From positions 62,001 to 126,000 of the forward strand of contig ONBB01000012.1 of assembly GCA_900315935.1 (NCBI GenBank): DNA of 64,000 nucleotides, read 5' to 3'. This stretch comes from an uncultured Bacteroidales bacterium (GTDB lineage Bacteria > Bacteroidota > Bacteroidia > Bacteroidales > P3). The translations under genes were made by a program, and so were the position numbers. This document shows, one piece after another, positions 40,504 through 49,504 of this stretch (position 1 is the first letter of the stretch; each line of letters starts with the position of its first letter). The notes under the pieces are model-generated. The model was given only the letters and a program-made list of their open reading frames with translations, had not been told where the DNA came from and ran no database searches.

Positions 40504-41097
40504 ATGAACGCAAAAGATATAATCCGCAACGGCCTCGTCAAAGAGAACCCCATCTGGGTGCTCATCCTCGGCATGTGCCCCACACTGGCCACCACCACCT
40601 CGGCCATCAACGGCCTCTCCATGGGCCTGGCCACCACCTTCGTGCTGATGATGTCCAACATCGTCATCTCGCTCCTCAAGAGCGTCATCCCCGACAAGGT
40701 GCGCATCCCCGCCTTCATCGTCGTCATCGCCACCTTTGTTACCATGGTCGAGATGGTGATGAAAGCCTACCTGCCGGCCCTCTACGACAGCCTCGGCCTC
40801 TTCATCTCCCTCATCGTGGTGAACTGCATCGTGCTGGGCCGCGCCGAGGCGTTTGCCTCGAAGAACAGCGTGGGCCACTCCTTCCTCGACGGCCTCTTCA
40901 TGGGCCTGGGCTTCACCTGGGGCCTCACCCTGCTGGGCATGGTGCGCGAGCTGCTGGGCACCGGCTGCATGTTCGGCCACAGCCTCATCGGCGGTGCCGA
41001 CGGCATGCTGATGATGATTCTGCCTCCGGGCGGCTTCATCGCCCTCGGCCTGCTCATGGCGCTCATCAACCACCTGCGCGCCAAGGGTGCGAAATAA
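40504..41097 (+). CDS. rnfE: Rnf complex membrane subunit E
   Basis: A 197-residue polytopic subunit with about six helices. Marks: LVKENPIWVLILGMCPTLATT near the start, RIPAFIVVIATFVTMVEM, and the loop VVNCIVLGRAEAFASKN with its conserved Cys. It pairs with the homologous RnfA in known complexes. Here the operon ends after rnfE and no rnfA follows. The RnfA start pattern (NNFVLxQFLG) is not present, so this copy is E, not A. Confidence 0.93.
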   Translation: MNAKDIIRNGLVKENPIWVLILGMCPTLATTTSAINGLSMGLATTFVLMMSNIVISLLKSVIPDKVRIPAFIVVIATFVTMVEMVMKAYLPALYDSLGLFISLIVVNCIVLGRAEAFASKNSVGHSFLDGLFMGLGFTWGLTLLGMVRELLGTGCMFGHSLIGGADGMLMMILPPGGFIALGLLMALINHLRAKGAK

Positions 41098-41187
41098 AAA
41101 AATCTTAAAAATAGTTAAAGTTTGAGCCGATTTTGCCTTTTCTCCGTCTTATAGGTAAAGAGAAGTGAAATCAAAAAATAGAACAGT

Positions 41188-41637
41188 ATGAAACGTATAG
41201 CTATTGTTGCCGCCCTGCTCCTGGCCTACAGCGGCTTGAAAGCCCAGGATTGCGACGCCATCATGTTGCCCTATTTCAACAACAATGTTGAGCGGATGGA
41301 GAACTACAAATCCCAGGCTCCGGAGAAATTCGATTATCGCTGCGCCTATGCGCGTGCGGCCTTCTACGAGTCGGACACGGTTCCCGCCGGCGTTGAGGTG
41401 TTCAGCATCACCGAGGTTGTAGACCCGCAGACTGGCAATGCCCTGCCTAGGAGCTTCAAGGTGGATCTCAACACGCTGGGCTATTATTCCTATACTTTCA
41501 GCCATTTCCACGGCCGTTACAAGGACGGGCTGCATGCTGTCTGTTTCTCCACCCCCTCATCCAGGCATCCCTATCTTGTGATGCGCTCACTCTACGAGAT
41601 GCGTCTCATCGCCGATAATTATATTAACGCAAAATAA
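41188..41637 (+). CDS. Small secreted protein of unknown function
   Basis: A 149-residue secreted protein with signal MKRIAIVAALLLAYSGLKAQ. The mature part starts with DCDAIMLPYFNNNVERMENY and contains a helix-strand pattern (FDYRCAYARAAFYESDTVP) and a YYSYTFSHFHGRYKDGLHAV strand. Two cysteines may form a disulfide. No family recognised. It is 8 bp before the large T9SS type B protein and may be a partner in the same operon. Confidence 0.75.
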   Translation: MKRIAIVAALLLAYSGLKAQDCDAIMLPYFNNNVERMENYKSQAPEKFDYRCAYARAAFYESDTVPAGVEVFSITEVVDPQTGNALPRSFKVDLNTLGYYSYTFSHFHGRYKDGLHAVCFSTPSSRHPYLVMRSLYEMRLIADNYINAK

Positions 41638-41645
41638 CGATCGCC

Positions 41646-44600
41646 ATGAAAAAGCTGTTACTGTTTCCGCTTATGGTCTTCATGGGATTTACATCCCTGT
41701 GGGCTCAGTCTGGCTTAGACTCCTACAGTGTCGATGCCGCCAATCACGGTACCCGCATCACGCATGACATTGCGGGCAACCAGGTTGCCATCTTCGACAA
41801 CGGTGGCGCCAATGGTCGCTATTCGCCGGGCGACTACTATCTTACCATAGAGAGCAACTGCCAGGCTCCTAACCGATTCTGCCTCATTATCGAAGAGTTA
41901 GATATAGCCTGCAGCGATACCCTTTATATCTACGATGGCGCCGATACCAATGGTGCTGTCCGTGCCAAAATCAACAATTGCTCTGGCCACCGTGTATCGC
42001 AGAAGATATTTTTGTCGGCCACCAATGCCACCAGAACCCTCACGGTGCGTTTTCGTGTCTCCGACACCACCCATGGTGGAACCGGATTCGCCCTCAGCGC
42101 CGCCTGCGGCATCCCCTGCGAGGACATCTATGCCGTAATCGACTCCATGTTCTACCGCACCCGCAACGGTGTCATCTATGATTCGGCCTACCAGCGCCAA
42201 GTACCTGTCTACGACACCACCTACAACATCAACTCCAATGGCGATACGATTGGCATTAGCGCCATCGACACCTCCTACTTCACCGGTGTCCACCTCTGTG
42301 TCGGCGACGGTGTGATTTTCCGTGGCCACGGAGTGTATACGTTCAACCATGGCTACTACACCCCTTCGGATGCTACCACCTATTTCATCTGGGACATGGC
42401 CAACGAACCCGATACCCTCCAAGGAGTGGGTCTTACTGAAATAACCTACGACCAGTATCAGGCGACAGGATGCCATGACGTTACCCTATCCATTGTCGAT
42501 GCCTTCGGATGCACCTCCAACGTGCTGACCTCGGTCCGTGTCCGCACCTCGATCAATCCTCTCAAGACCATCTTCACCATCGCCGATGTCTGCAACAATA
42601 CCGAGCGCGCCGTTACCATGGGTTACGACGGCGACAACGCCACCCTCACTCTCCGTACCGTTGAGAGCAAATTGACTGTCTCGAAGGTCAACGAGGTCCG
42701 CACCTTTATCCCTGACGGCCCTAACTGCGAGCAAGCGTTGGGAAGCCGCTGCTATTCGGCTCCCGTTCTGTTCACAGAATTTCCGCCCAGCAAGCGCGTT
42801 ACCTCGGGCGAGGACGTTTGCTCCATCTGCATCAACATGGAGCATACCTACATGGGTGACATCGAGGTTCACCTCGTATGCCCCACCGGCCAGAAGGCAA
42901 CCCTCTTCTACGGCAACTACAGCACCAACGGCTCGGGCTTGACCGGCAACAACGCCAATGACCACGGCTCAGGTACCGACATGGGCTGCCCCGACCGTTC
43001 CCGCGACAGAGGCTGCGACACGCTGCAGAATCCTTTCGGTGTGGGCTTCGACTACTGCTGGAGCCGCAGCATGGACTATACGCTTGTTACCGGTGTCCCC
43101 GCTGGTTCTGTTGCCGGACGCCCGGCTGGCAGCCACTATATCACGGCACCTGGCAACACCATCACCGTCAATCCTGCGGTTACTTACACTATCCCGGCTT
43201 ATTTCACCAATGGCGGAGGCCAGACCGTTACCTTCAGCGGCTCGACCCAAAAGCCCAGCGACCACGAAGGCAAGTCCGACTACTATCTGCCCTACACCGA
43301 TTTCTCCGAACTCATAGGCTGTCCCTTGAACGGCACCTGGGAGGTAGAAGTCTGCGACCTCTGGGGCCAAGACAACGGCTGGATTTTCAACTGGAGCCTC
43401 GACATCTGCGGCGTGTCGCAGAATCAGGACTGCCGCTACGAGGTAGGCATCGACAGCCTCGTGTGGCGTCCCGCCCCGGGGCATGAGGACTACGACCTCG
43501 GCCACTACCGTGGCCTCGTGGTGCGTCGCGAAACGCCCACCCTTTCTTACCTCTCCTCGCCCGACACAGCAGGCTTCTTCCCCATCGACGTGCTCCTCTA
43601 CGACGAATTCGGATGCGTCTGGGACACCACCACCTCCATCACCACCTACTGGAGCCCCGAGCCCGACCTCGGTCCCGACACCACCCTCTGCGGCGTGGCC
43701 ACCATGACCCTCGACGCCCGCGACCGCCACTCCGAGCTCCCCACCGAGAACTACACCTACCTCTGGAACCCCTTCGGCGAAACCACTTCCACCATCGAGA
43801 CCAGCTCCGACGGCGAGAATGTGGGCGATGTAACCTATGTCGTGCAGGTCAAGAACACCCGCCGCAACACCGTCTGCACCACCCGCGACACCATCTTCAT
43901 CCGCCAGCGCAAGCAGCCCTATCCCGTCTTCGAGCCCGAACCCTTCACCTTCGAGGGCTGCGCTCCCCTGACCCTCACCTTCAACAACACCAGCGTCAAC
44001 ACCGACCGCCACTTCTGGGACTTCGGCGACGGCATCACCTCCGAGTTCCAGAGCCCCACCCATACCTTCGCCGAGGGTGTCTACACGCTGAAGTACTACG
44101 CCCTGTCCGACGAGGGCTGCATCGACTCCGTCGTCTCGCCCAACGGCATCGTCGTCTTCCCCACGCCCAAGGCCGGCTTCATCTGGGAACCCGTCTACCC
44201 CTCGGTGCTCAACCCCGTGGTGCAGTTCACCAACACCACCGCCCCGCACACCGGCAACACGGAGTACCGCTGGGAGCTGCAGTATAACCGCGACAACACC
44301 CTCTCGGTCCACACCCTCACCTCGCGCAACCCCTCGTTCGACTATTCCACCTACGCCGGCGACGAACTCTCCGGCAGCTACGCCGTCCGCCTCGTCGCCT
44401 TCACCGACAACCTCTCGCCCCGAGGCAACGTCATCTACTGCCGCGACACCGCCGAGAACATGATCCTCATCGTCAACGACTTCCTCCAGTTCCCCAACGT
44501 CGTAACCCCCAACGGCGACGGCATCAACGACCGCTTCGTCATCGTCAACCTCCTCGACGGCATCGGCTACCCCATCAACCAGCTCGACATCTACAACCGC

Positions 44601-44756
44601 TGGGGCACCCGCGTCTACCACATGGAGAACATCTCCAGTGACGAGGACTTCTGGGACCCCTCCGACCTGCCCGCCGGCACCTACTTCTACCGCTTCTCCG
44701 CCAGGGGCTACAGCGGCAACATAGAGCACAACGGCGCCATCGAGGTCATCAAGTAA
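41646..44756 (+). CDS. Large T9SS type B cargo protein with CUB, PKD and P domains
   Basis: A 1036-residue cell-surface protein. Signal KKLLLFPLMVFMGFTSLWAQ. Residues ~25-160 look like a CUB domain (EELDIACSDTLYIYDGA, LTVRFRVSDTTHGGTGFAL). A PKD-like module lies at ~235-300, and a proprotein-convertase P domain at ~390-595 (CINMEHTYMGDIEVHLVCPT ... GTWEVEVCDLWGQDNGWIFN). A second PKD at ~780-850 contains HFWDFGDGITSEFQ. The end is a CHU_C (gliding-associated, type B) sorting domain: NVVTPNGDGINDRFVI, DIYNRWGTRVY and LPAGTYFYRFSARGY. It is exported by T9SS. No catalytic domain is apparent. Confidence 0.88.
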   Translation: MKKLLLFPLMVFMGFTSLWAQSGLDSYSVDAANHGTRITHDIAGNQVAIFDNGGANGRYSPGDYYLTIESNCQAPNRFCLIIEELDIACSDTLYIYDGADTNGAVRAKINNCSGHRVSQKIFLSATNATRTLTVRFRVSDTTHGGTGFALSAACGIPCEDIYAVIDSMFYRTRNGVIYDSAYQRQVPVYDTTYNINSNGDTIGISAIDTSYFTGVHLCVGDGVIFRGHGVYTFNHGYYTPSDATTYFIWDMANEPDTLQGVGLTEITYDQYQATGCHDVTLSIVDAFGCTSNVLTSVRVRTSINPLKTIFTIADVCNNTERAVTMGYDGDNATLTLRTVESKLTVSKVNEVRTFIPDGPNCEQALGSRCYSAPVLFTEFPPSKRVTSGEDVCSICINMEHTYMGDIEVHLVCPTGQKATLFYGNYSTNGSGLTGNNANDHGSGTDMGCPDRSRDRGCDTLQNPFGVGFDYCWSRSMDYTLVTGVPAGSVAGRPAGSHYITAPGNTITVNPAVTYTIPAYFTNGGGQTVTFSGSTQKPSDHEGKSDYYLPYTDFSELIGCPLNGTWEVEVCDLWGQDNGWIFNWSLDICGVSQNQDCRYEVGIDSLVWRPAPGHEDYDLGHYRGLVVRRETPTLSYLSSPDTAGFFPIDVLLYDEFGCVWDTTTSITTYWSPEPDLGPDTTLCGVATMTLDARDRHSELPTENYTYLWNPFGETTSTIETSSDGENVGDVTYVVQVKNTRRNTVCTTRDTIFIRQRKQPYPVFEPEPFTFEGCAPLTLTFNNTSVNTDRHFWDFGDGITSEFQSPTHTFAEGVYTLKYYALSDEGCIDSVVSPNGIVVFPTPKAGFIWEPVYPSVLNPVVQFTNTTAPHTGNTEYRWELQYNRDNTLSVHTLTSRNPSFDYSTYAGDELSGSYAVRLVAFTDNLSPRGNVIYCRDTAENMILIVNDFLQFPNVVTPNGDGINDRFVIVNLLDGIGYPINQLDIYNRWGTRVYHMENISSDEDFWDPSDLPAGTYFYRFSARGYSGNIEHNGAIEVIK

Positions 44757-44783
44757 TCCCACCCCCGCAAGGGTACAACCGCA

Positions 44784-44818
44784 AGCCTCCCCCGGCCACG
44801 GGGGAGGCTCTTTTTTTG
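44784..44818 (+). terminator. Intrinsic terminator
   Basis: A 10-bp stem AGCCTCCCCC / GGGGGAGGCT followed by CT7. It ends the type B cargo operon. Confidence 0.82.
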
Positions 44819-44843
44819 TACCCCGCAGGCGTGGTTCAGGCGA

Positions 44844-44957
44844 GGCCGAAGAGAGGAAGAAGAGAGGAAGAAGAGGGTGCCTCCAACCCGCTGTGAAACA
44901 GCGGGTTGTATTTTGACGAAAATGGGCCTTTCCGGCACTTTTTTTCAATTTTTCCGC
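44844..44957 (+). repeat. Dispersed element B, copy 4
   Basis: GGCCGAAGAGAGGAAGAAGA with the GAGGAAGAAGA block doubled, then GGGTGCCTCC. A variable stem (AACCCGCTG/CAGCGGGTT) follows, then GGGCCTTTCCGGCAC-T7-CAA. It lies between the terminator and the dnaG promoter. Confidence 0.72.
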
Positions 44958-45045
44958 CTCTTTTCCGCCACCCTCCGGCCAAGGGTGTAATAGATTGACA
45001 GCCAGCGTAAAGCAGTTTTTGTGCCGCGATGTCGGAAAAAAGTCG

Positions 45046-45054
45046 TATCTTTGC
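45046..45054 (+). promoter_or_regulatory. dnaG promoter, -7 box
   Basis: TATCTTTGC, 9 bp before the dnaG ATG, giving an almost leaderless transcript. The preceding sequence GTCGGAAAAAAGTCG closely resembles that before the promoter at 55852. Confidence 0.65.
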
Positions 45055-45063
45055 ACCCCCGAA

Positions 45064-47046
45064 ATGATAGACCAGGAGACCATACAACGCATCATGGACG
45101 CCGCCCGCATCGAGGAGGTCATCGGCGATTTCGTCTCGCTCAAGAAGCGCGGCGCCAACCACATCGGCTGCTGCCCCTTCCACAACGAGAAGACCCCCTC
45201 GTTCTATGTCTCCCCCTCCAAGGGCATATACAAGTGCTTCGGCTGCGGCGAGGCGGGCGATGTCGTCGCCTTCCTCAAGAAGCACGAGCACTTCACCTAC
45301 CCCGAGGCGCTGCTCTACCTGGCCAAAAAGTACAACATCGAGGTGCGCGAGGAGGAGCAGACCGAAGAGCAGCGCGAACGGCAGAACGAGCGCGACGCCC
45401 TGTTCCACGTCTCCGAGTTCGCCCAAAAGTACTTCGACCACCTGCTGTGGGAGGACGAAATGGGGCGCGCCATCGGCCTCTCCTACTTCCACTCCCGCGG
45501 CCTGAGCGACGAAATCATCAAGCGCTTCGGCCTCGGCTACTGCCTCGACGAGTGGACCAACTTCACCGACCACGCCCGCCGCAGCGGCTATAGCGACGCC
45601 GTGCTCGAGAAGACCGGCCTCACCATCTTCAAGGAGGATACCGGCAAGAGCTACGACCGCTTCCGCGGCCGCGTGATGTTCCCCATCTACAGCATCTCGG
45701 GCCGCGTGCTGGGTTTCTCGGGCCGCATCCTCTCGTCCGAGAAGCAGGCGGCGAAATACGTCAACTCGCCCGACAGCGACATCTACAACAAGAGCCGCAT
45801 CCTCTACGGCCTCTATCAGGCGCGCCAGGCCATCGCCAAGGCCAACAAGTGCTACCTCGTGGAGGGCAACCTCGACGTTATCTCGATGCACCAGTCGGGT
45901 GTGGAGAACACCGTGGCCAGCTGCGGCACCAGCCTCACCGTGGAGCAGATACGCCTCATCAAGCGCTACACGCCCAACGTTACCGTCCTCTACGACGGCG
46001 ACTCGGCCGGCATCAAGGCCGCCCTCCGTGCCGTCGACCTGCTCTTCACCGAAGGCATGCACGTCCGTGTCGTACTCTTCCCCGATGGCGACGACCCCGA
46101 CTCCTACGCCCAGCGGCATGGGTCGGCCGCGCTGCAGGACTACCTGGCCCAGCACGAGGACAACTTCGTCATGTTCAAGACCCGCGTGCTGCTCGACTCC
46201 GTCAAGAGCGACCCCATACGCAAGGCCGAGCTGGTCAAGGAGACCGTCCAAACCATCGCCCTGGTGCCCGACCTGCTGGAGCGTACCGAGTACATCTCCC
46301 AGTGCGCCCACCTCCTTGACGTGCCCGAAGAGGCCCTGGCCTCCGAGCTCTCCAAGGCCATCAACCGCAACCGCCAGAAAGCCTACGAGGGCCAACCCCA
46401 GGCCCCAGCCCCCCAATCGCCCCAGGATACTCAGAACATTCAGAATACTCCGATTATTCAGAATGTTCAGAATACTCAGAATATTCAGACTCCCCCTCCC
46501 GACCCGCGCGAGAAGCAGCTCATCTCCCTCCTGCTCAATTTCGGCGAGACCTCCATCGAACTGGCCGTTCCCGACGAGCGCGGCGTCAACCAGTACTACA
46601 CCTATCCCATCTACGAACTCATCGTGAACGACCTGCAGGCCGAGGAACTCACCTTCTCGCACCCCCTCTGCCAGCGCATCTACGAGCACTATGCCGCGGC
46701 CGTCGATGCCGGCCAGCCGGCCGATGCCACCCACTTTATCACCGTCGACGACGAGGAGCTGCGCCAGTTCGCCATCTCGCTTATGGTCGACACCTACCGC
46801 ATCAGCGACTCGTGGAAGAAGAAGCAGATAGTGGTCCCCAAGCTCGACGACAACCTGCAGCTGGCCACCACCGAGGCACTGTTCAATTTCAAGCTCAAGT
46901 GCCTCGACGACCGCATTGCCGACAACGCGCAGCGTATGCGCCGCGCCACCTCCGACGACGAGCTCTTCGTCCTCCTCGAAGAGAAGAAGCAACTCATAGC
47001 CCTGCGGCGCGACATAGGGCTCGCCCTGCACCGCGTCATCAGTTAA
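45064..47046 (+). CDS. dnaG: DNA primase with a repeat-expanded linker
   Basis: A 660-residue primase. The N-terminal CHC2 zinc finger (HIGCCPFHNEKTPSF ... YKCFGCGEAGD) is followed by the catalytic TOPRIM core (YLVEGNLDVISMHQSG, LYDGDSAGIKAALRA, PDGDDPDSYAQ). The C-terminal helicase-interaction domain lies after residue ~500. The linker between them (residues ~453-477) is made of 9-bp repeats encoding QNI/QNT tripeptides. Start is taken at 45064 because upstream codons lie within the promoter. It leads a cluster with a sigma-54 activator, aroA and miaA. Confidence 0.96.
   Translation: MIDQETIQRIMDAARIEEVIGDFVSLKKRGANHIGCCPFHNEKTPSFYVSPSKGIYKCFGCGEAGDVVAFLKKHEHFTYPEALLYLAKKYNIEVREEEQTEEQRERQNERDALFHVSEFAQKYFDHLLWEDEMGRAIGLSYFHSRGLSDEIIKRFGLGYCLDEWTNFTDHARRSGYSDAVLEKTGLTIFKEDTGKSYDRFRGRVMFPIYSISGRVLGFSGRILSSEKQAAKYVNSPDSDIYNKSRILYGLYQARQAIAKANKCYLVEGNLDVISMHQSGVENTVASCGTSLTVEQIRLIKRYTPNVTVLYDGDSAGIKAALRAVDLLFTEGMHVRVVLFPDGDDPDSYAQRHGSAALQDYLAQHEDNFVMFKTRVLLDSVKSDPIRKAELVKETVQTIALVPDLLERTEYISQCAHLLDVPEEALASELSKAINRNRQKAYEGQPQAPAPQSPQDTQNIQNTPIIQNVQNTQNIQTPPPDPREKQLISLLLNFGETSIELAVPDERGVNQYYTYPIYELIVNDLQAEELTFSHPLCQRIYEHYAAAVDAGQPADATHFITVDDEELRQFAISLMVDTYRISDSWKKKQIVVPKLDDNLQLATTEALFNFKLKCLDDRIADNAQRMRRATSDDELFVLLEEKKQLIALRRDIGLALHRVIS
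46423..46494 (+). repeat. 9-bp repeats in the dnaG linker
   Basis: Eight 9-bp units related to CAGAATACT/CAGAATATT, in frame, giving QDTQNIQNTPIIQNVQNTQN. They are clearly more AT-rich than the flanking coding sequence. Confidence 0.9.
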
Positions 47047-47059
47047 TACCCACAGCACT

Positions 47060-48271
47060 ATGGACATACAATCGCTCAAACTGCGCTACGACATCATAGG
47101 CAACGACCCCAAGCTCCTCCTGGCCCTCAACAAGGCCATCCAGGTGGCCCCCACCGACCTCTCCATCCTCATCACCGGCGAGAGCGGCGTGGGCAAGGAT
47201 GTCTTCTCGCGCATCATACATGAGAACTCCACCCGCAAGCACGCCCGCGGCGGCCGCGGCCTTATCTCGGTCAACTGTGGCGCCATACCCGAGGGCACCA
47301 TCGAGAGCGAGCTCTTCGGCCACGTCAAGGGTGCTTTCACCGGTGCCGACCGCTCGCGCAAGGGCTACTTCGAGGAGGCCGACGGCGGCACCATATTCCT
47401 CGACGAGATAGGCGAGCTGCCCCTGGCCATGCAGGTCAAGCTGCTGCGCGTGCTGGAGAACGGCGAGATTATCCCCGTGGGCAGCAGCACGGCGCAGAAG
47501 ATAAACGTCCGCGTGGTGGCCGCCACCAATGTCGACATTGTCGAGGCGGTGCGCACGGGACGCTTCCGCGAGGACCTCTACTACCGCCTCAACCAGATCA
47601 GCATCTACCTGCCGCCGTTGCGCGAGCGCAAGGACGATGTGCCGCTGCTGTTCAGGAAGTTCTCCTCCGATGTGGCCGAGAAGTACCACATGCCCCCCAT
47701 CGTGCTCACCGAGGCAGCCAAGCGCATGATGATGGACTACCCCTGGTACGGCAACGTGCGCGAGCTGAAGAACATCACCGAGCAGATTGCCGTGGTGGAG
47801 ACCGAGCGCAGCATCACGCCCGAAATACTTCAGAATTATCTTTCCTATATCCCCACCGAGAAGATGCCGGCCCTGGTGGATGGCGGGCGGCAGGCCGCGG
47901 GCGGCAGCCAGATTACCGACCGCGAGCTGCTGCTCAAGGCACTCACCATGGGGCAGATGATCAACGAGATGCGCTCCGAAATCAACGACCTGCGCCAGAT
48001 GGTCAGCCAGCTGGCCCACGGCACAAGCCTGCCGCTCGAGCACACCTCCTTCCTGCCGGCCACGCAGCCCCATGCCGATGCCTACGAGGAGGAGTTCGTT
48101 ACGCCCGAGGTGATTGAGGACGAGTCGCTCGGCCTCGAGGACCGTGAGCGCCGCGCCATCATTCGCGCCCTCGAGCAGAACCGCGGCAACCGCAAGCAGG
48201 CCGCCGCCGACCTGCATATCTCCGAGCGCACCCTCTACCGCAAACTGAAAGAATACAACCTCAGCGAATAG
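47060..48271 (+). CDS. Sigma-54 interacting transcriptional activator
   Basis: A 403-residue AAA+ activator of RpoN-dependent promoters. It has no receiver domain at the N-terminus and starts almost directly with the AAA+ core: Walker A ITGESGVGKDVFS (~36-48), the sigma-54 contact loop GAFTGADRSRKG, and Walker B GGTIFLDEIGELP. The arginine finger region FREDLYYRLNQ follows, then a variable linker. The C-terminal Fis-type helix-turn-helix is NRGNRKQAAADLHISERTLYRKLKEY. Lack of a sensor domain implies control by expression or by a partner. It lies 13 bp after dnaG and 0 bp before aroA. Confidence 0.94.
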   Translation: MDIQSLKLRYDIIGNDPKLLLALNKAIQVAPTDLSILITGESGVGKDVFSRIIHENSTRKHARGGRGLISVNCGAIPEGTIESELFGHVKGAFTGADRSRKGYFEEADGGTIFLDEIGELPLAMQVKLLRVLENGEIIPVGSSTAQKINVRVVAATNVDIVEAVRTGRFREDLYYRLNQISIYLPPLRERKDDVPLLFRKFSSDVAEKYHMPPIVLTEAAKRMMMDYPWYGNVRELKNITEQIAVVETERSITPEILQNYLSYIPTEKMPALVDGGRQAAGGSQITDRELLLKALTMGQMINEMRSEINDLRQMVSQLAHGTSLPLEHTSFLPATQPHADAYEEEFVTPEVIEDESLGLEDRERRAIIRALEQNRGNRKQAAADLHISERTLYRKLKEYNLSE

Positions 48272-49504
48272 ATGAATACCAACGACATACGCATCACCCT
48301 GCCGGCGTCGAAGAGCATGAGCAACCGCTGGCTGATGATTAACCACCTCACCGGCGGCCACTTCCGTATCAACAAGCTCTCCACCTCGGGCGACACGCGC
48401 CTGCTGCGGCGCCTGCTGACCCAGCTGGAGGAGGGTACCTCGGACGTGTACTACTGCAACAATGCCGGTTCGGTGGCGCGCTTCCTGATGCCGCTGCTGG
48501 CCATCACGCCGGGGCACCATGTGCTGACGGGCGACGAGCGTCTCTGCCAGCGTCCGATGGCGCCGCTCATCGAGTCCCTGCGCCAGATGGGGTTGCGTGT
48601 GGAGTGCACGGGCCAGGAGGGTTTCCTGCCGCTCAGCATACAGGGCGGTGTGCCCACCAAGCGCACCGTTACTGTCGACCCGCTGCTGAGCAGCCAGTTC
48701 GTCAGCTCGTTGCTGCTCATCGCGCCCCGCATGCCGGAAGGCATCTCGCTCACCATGACCCAGCGGCCCACTTCGCGACCCTATATCGAGATGACGTGCG
48801 ATGCCCTGCGGCAGGCCGGCATCGAGGTGCGCCGCTCGTCCAACGGGCGCACCTACTACGTCAGCCACTATGCCGGGCGCCCCAAGTCGGCCACCGTCAA
48901 CATCGAGCGCGACTGGTCGTCGGCTTCCTACTTCTACACCATGGCCCTGCTGCGGCCCGACCTGCGCATTCGCCTGCTGGGGCTCCAGCTCGAATCGTGC
49001 CAGGGCGACGCCGCCACCGACCGCTTCTTCCGCCTGCTGGGCGTTACCTCGACCGAGGTGCGCTCGCCCTTTCGCGCCGCCGGCCGCAGCATCACCATCC
49101 AGGGTGGGGCAGAGGCGTCGCGCGTGATGCAGTTCAACTGTCTGGACTGCCCCGACCTGGTGCCCACCTTCGCCGTCGCGGCGGCCGTGGCCGGCGTCAA
49201 GGCTACCCTGAAGGGAGTGAGCAACATAGCCCTCAAAGAGAGCGACCGCATGGAGGCCATCTGCACCGAGCTGGAGCGCATGGGCGGCAAGGTGAGCAGC
49301 AGCGCCGACGAGCTGACCATCCTTCCCGCCAAACTCAACCCCGTCGAACCCGTTTGCACCTACGGCGACCACCGCATCGCCATGGCGTTCGCTCCGCTGC
49401 GGCTGCGCTATCCCGACCTTCAAATCGAGGCTCCCGAGGTGGTCGACAAGTCATTCCCCGAATTCTGGGAGCAGTTCGAACTGGTTGTGGAGAATAAGCA
49501 TTGA
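48272..49504 (+). CDS. aroA: 3-phosphoshikimate 1-carboxyvinyltransferase
   Basis: A 410-residue EPSP synthase of the shikimate pathway, joining phosphoenolpyruvate and shikimate 3-phosphate. Marks: LPASKSMSNRWLMINHL at the start (Lys and Ser for S3P), the PEP-binding NAGSVARFLMPLL, LSSQFVSSLLLIAP, CPDLVPTFAVAAA, LKESDRMEAICTELERMGG and the YGDHRIAMAFA end. It is slightly short compared with 427-residue forms but complete, and has the compact pattern of Bacteroidota enzymes. It directly follows the activator gene, and its stop overlaps the TTG start of miaA. Confidence 0.95.
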   Translation: MNTNDIRITLPASKSMSNRWLMINHLTGGHFRINKLSTSGDTRLLRRLLTQLEEGTSDVYYCNNAGSVARFLMPLLAITPGHHVLTGDERLCQRPMAPLIESLRQMGLRVECTGQEGFLPLSIQGGVPTKRTVTVDPLLSSQFVSSLLLIAPRMPEGISLTMTQRPTSRPYIEMTCDALRQAGIEVRRSSNGRTYYVSHYAGRPKSATVNIERDWSSASYFYTMALLRPDLRIRLLGLQLESCQGDAATDRFFRLLGVTSTEVRSPFRAAGRSITIQGGAEASRVMQFNCLDCPDLVPTFAVAAAVAGVKATLKGVSNIALKESDRMEAICTELERMGGKVSSSADELTILPAKLNPVEPVCTYGDHRIAMAFAPLRLRYPDLQIEAPEVVDKSFPEFWEQFELVVENKH

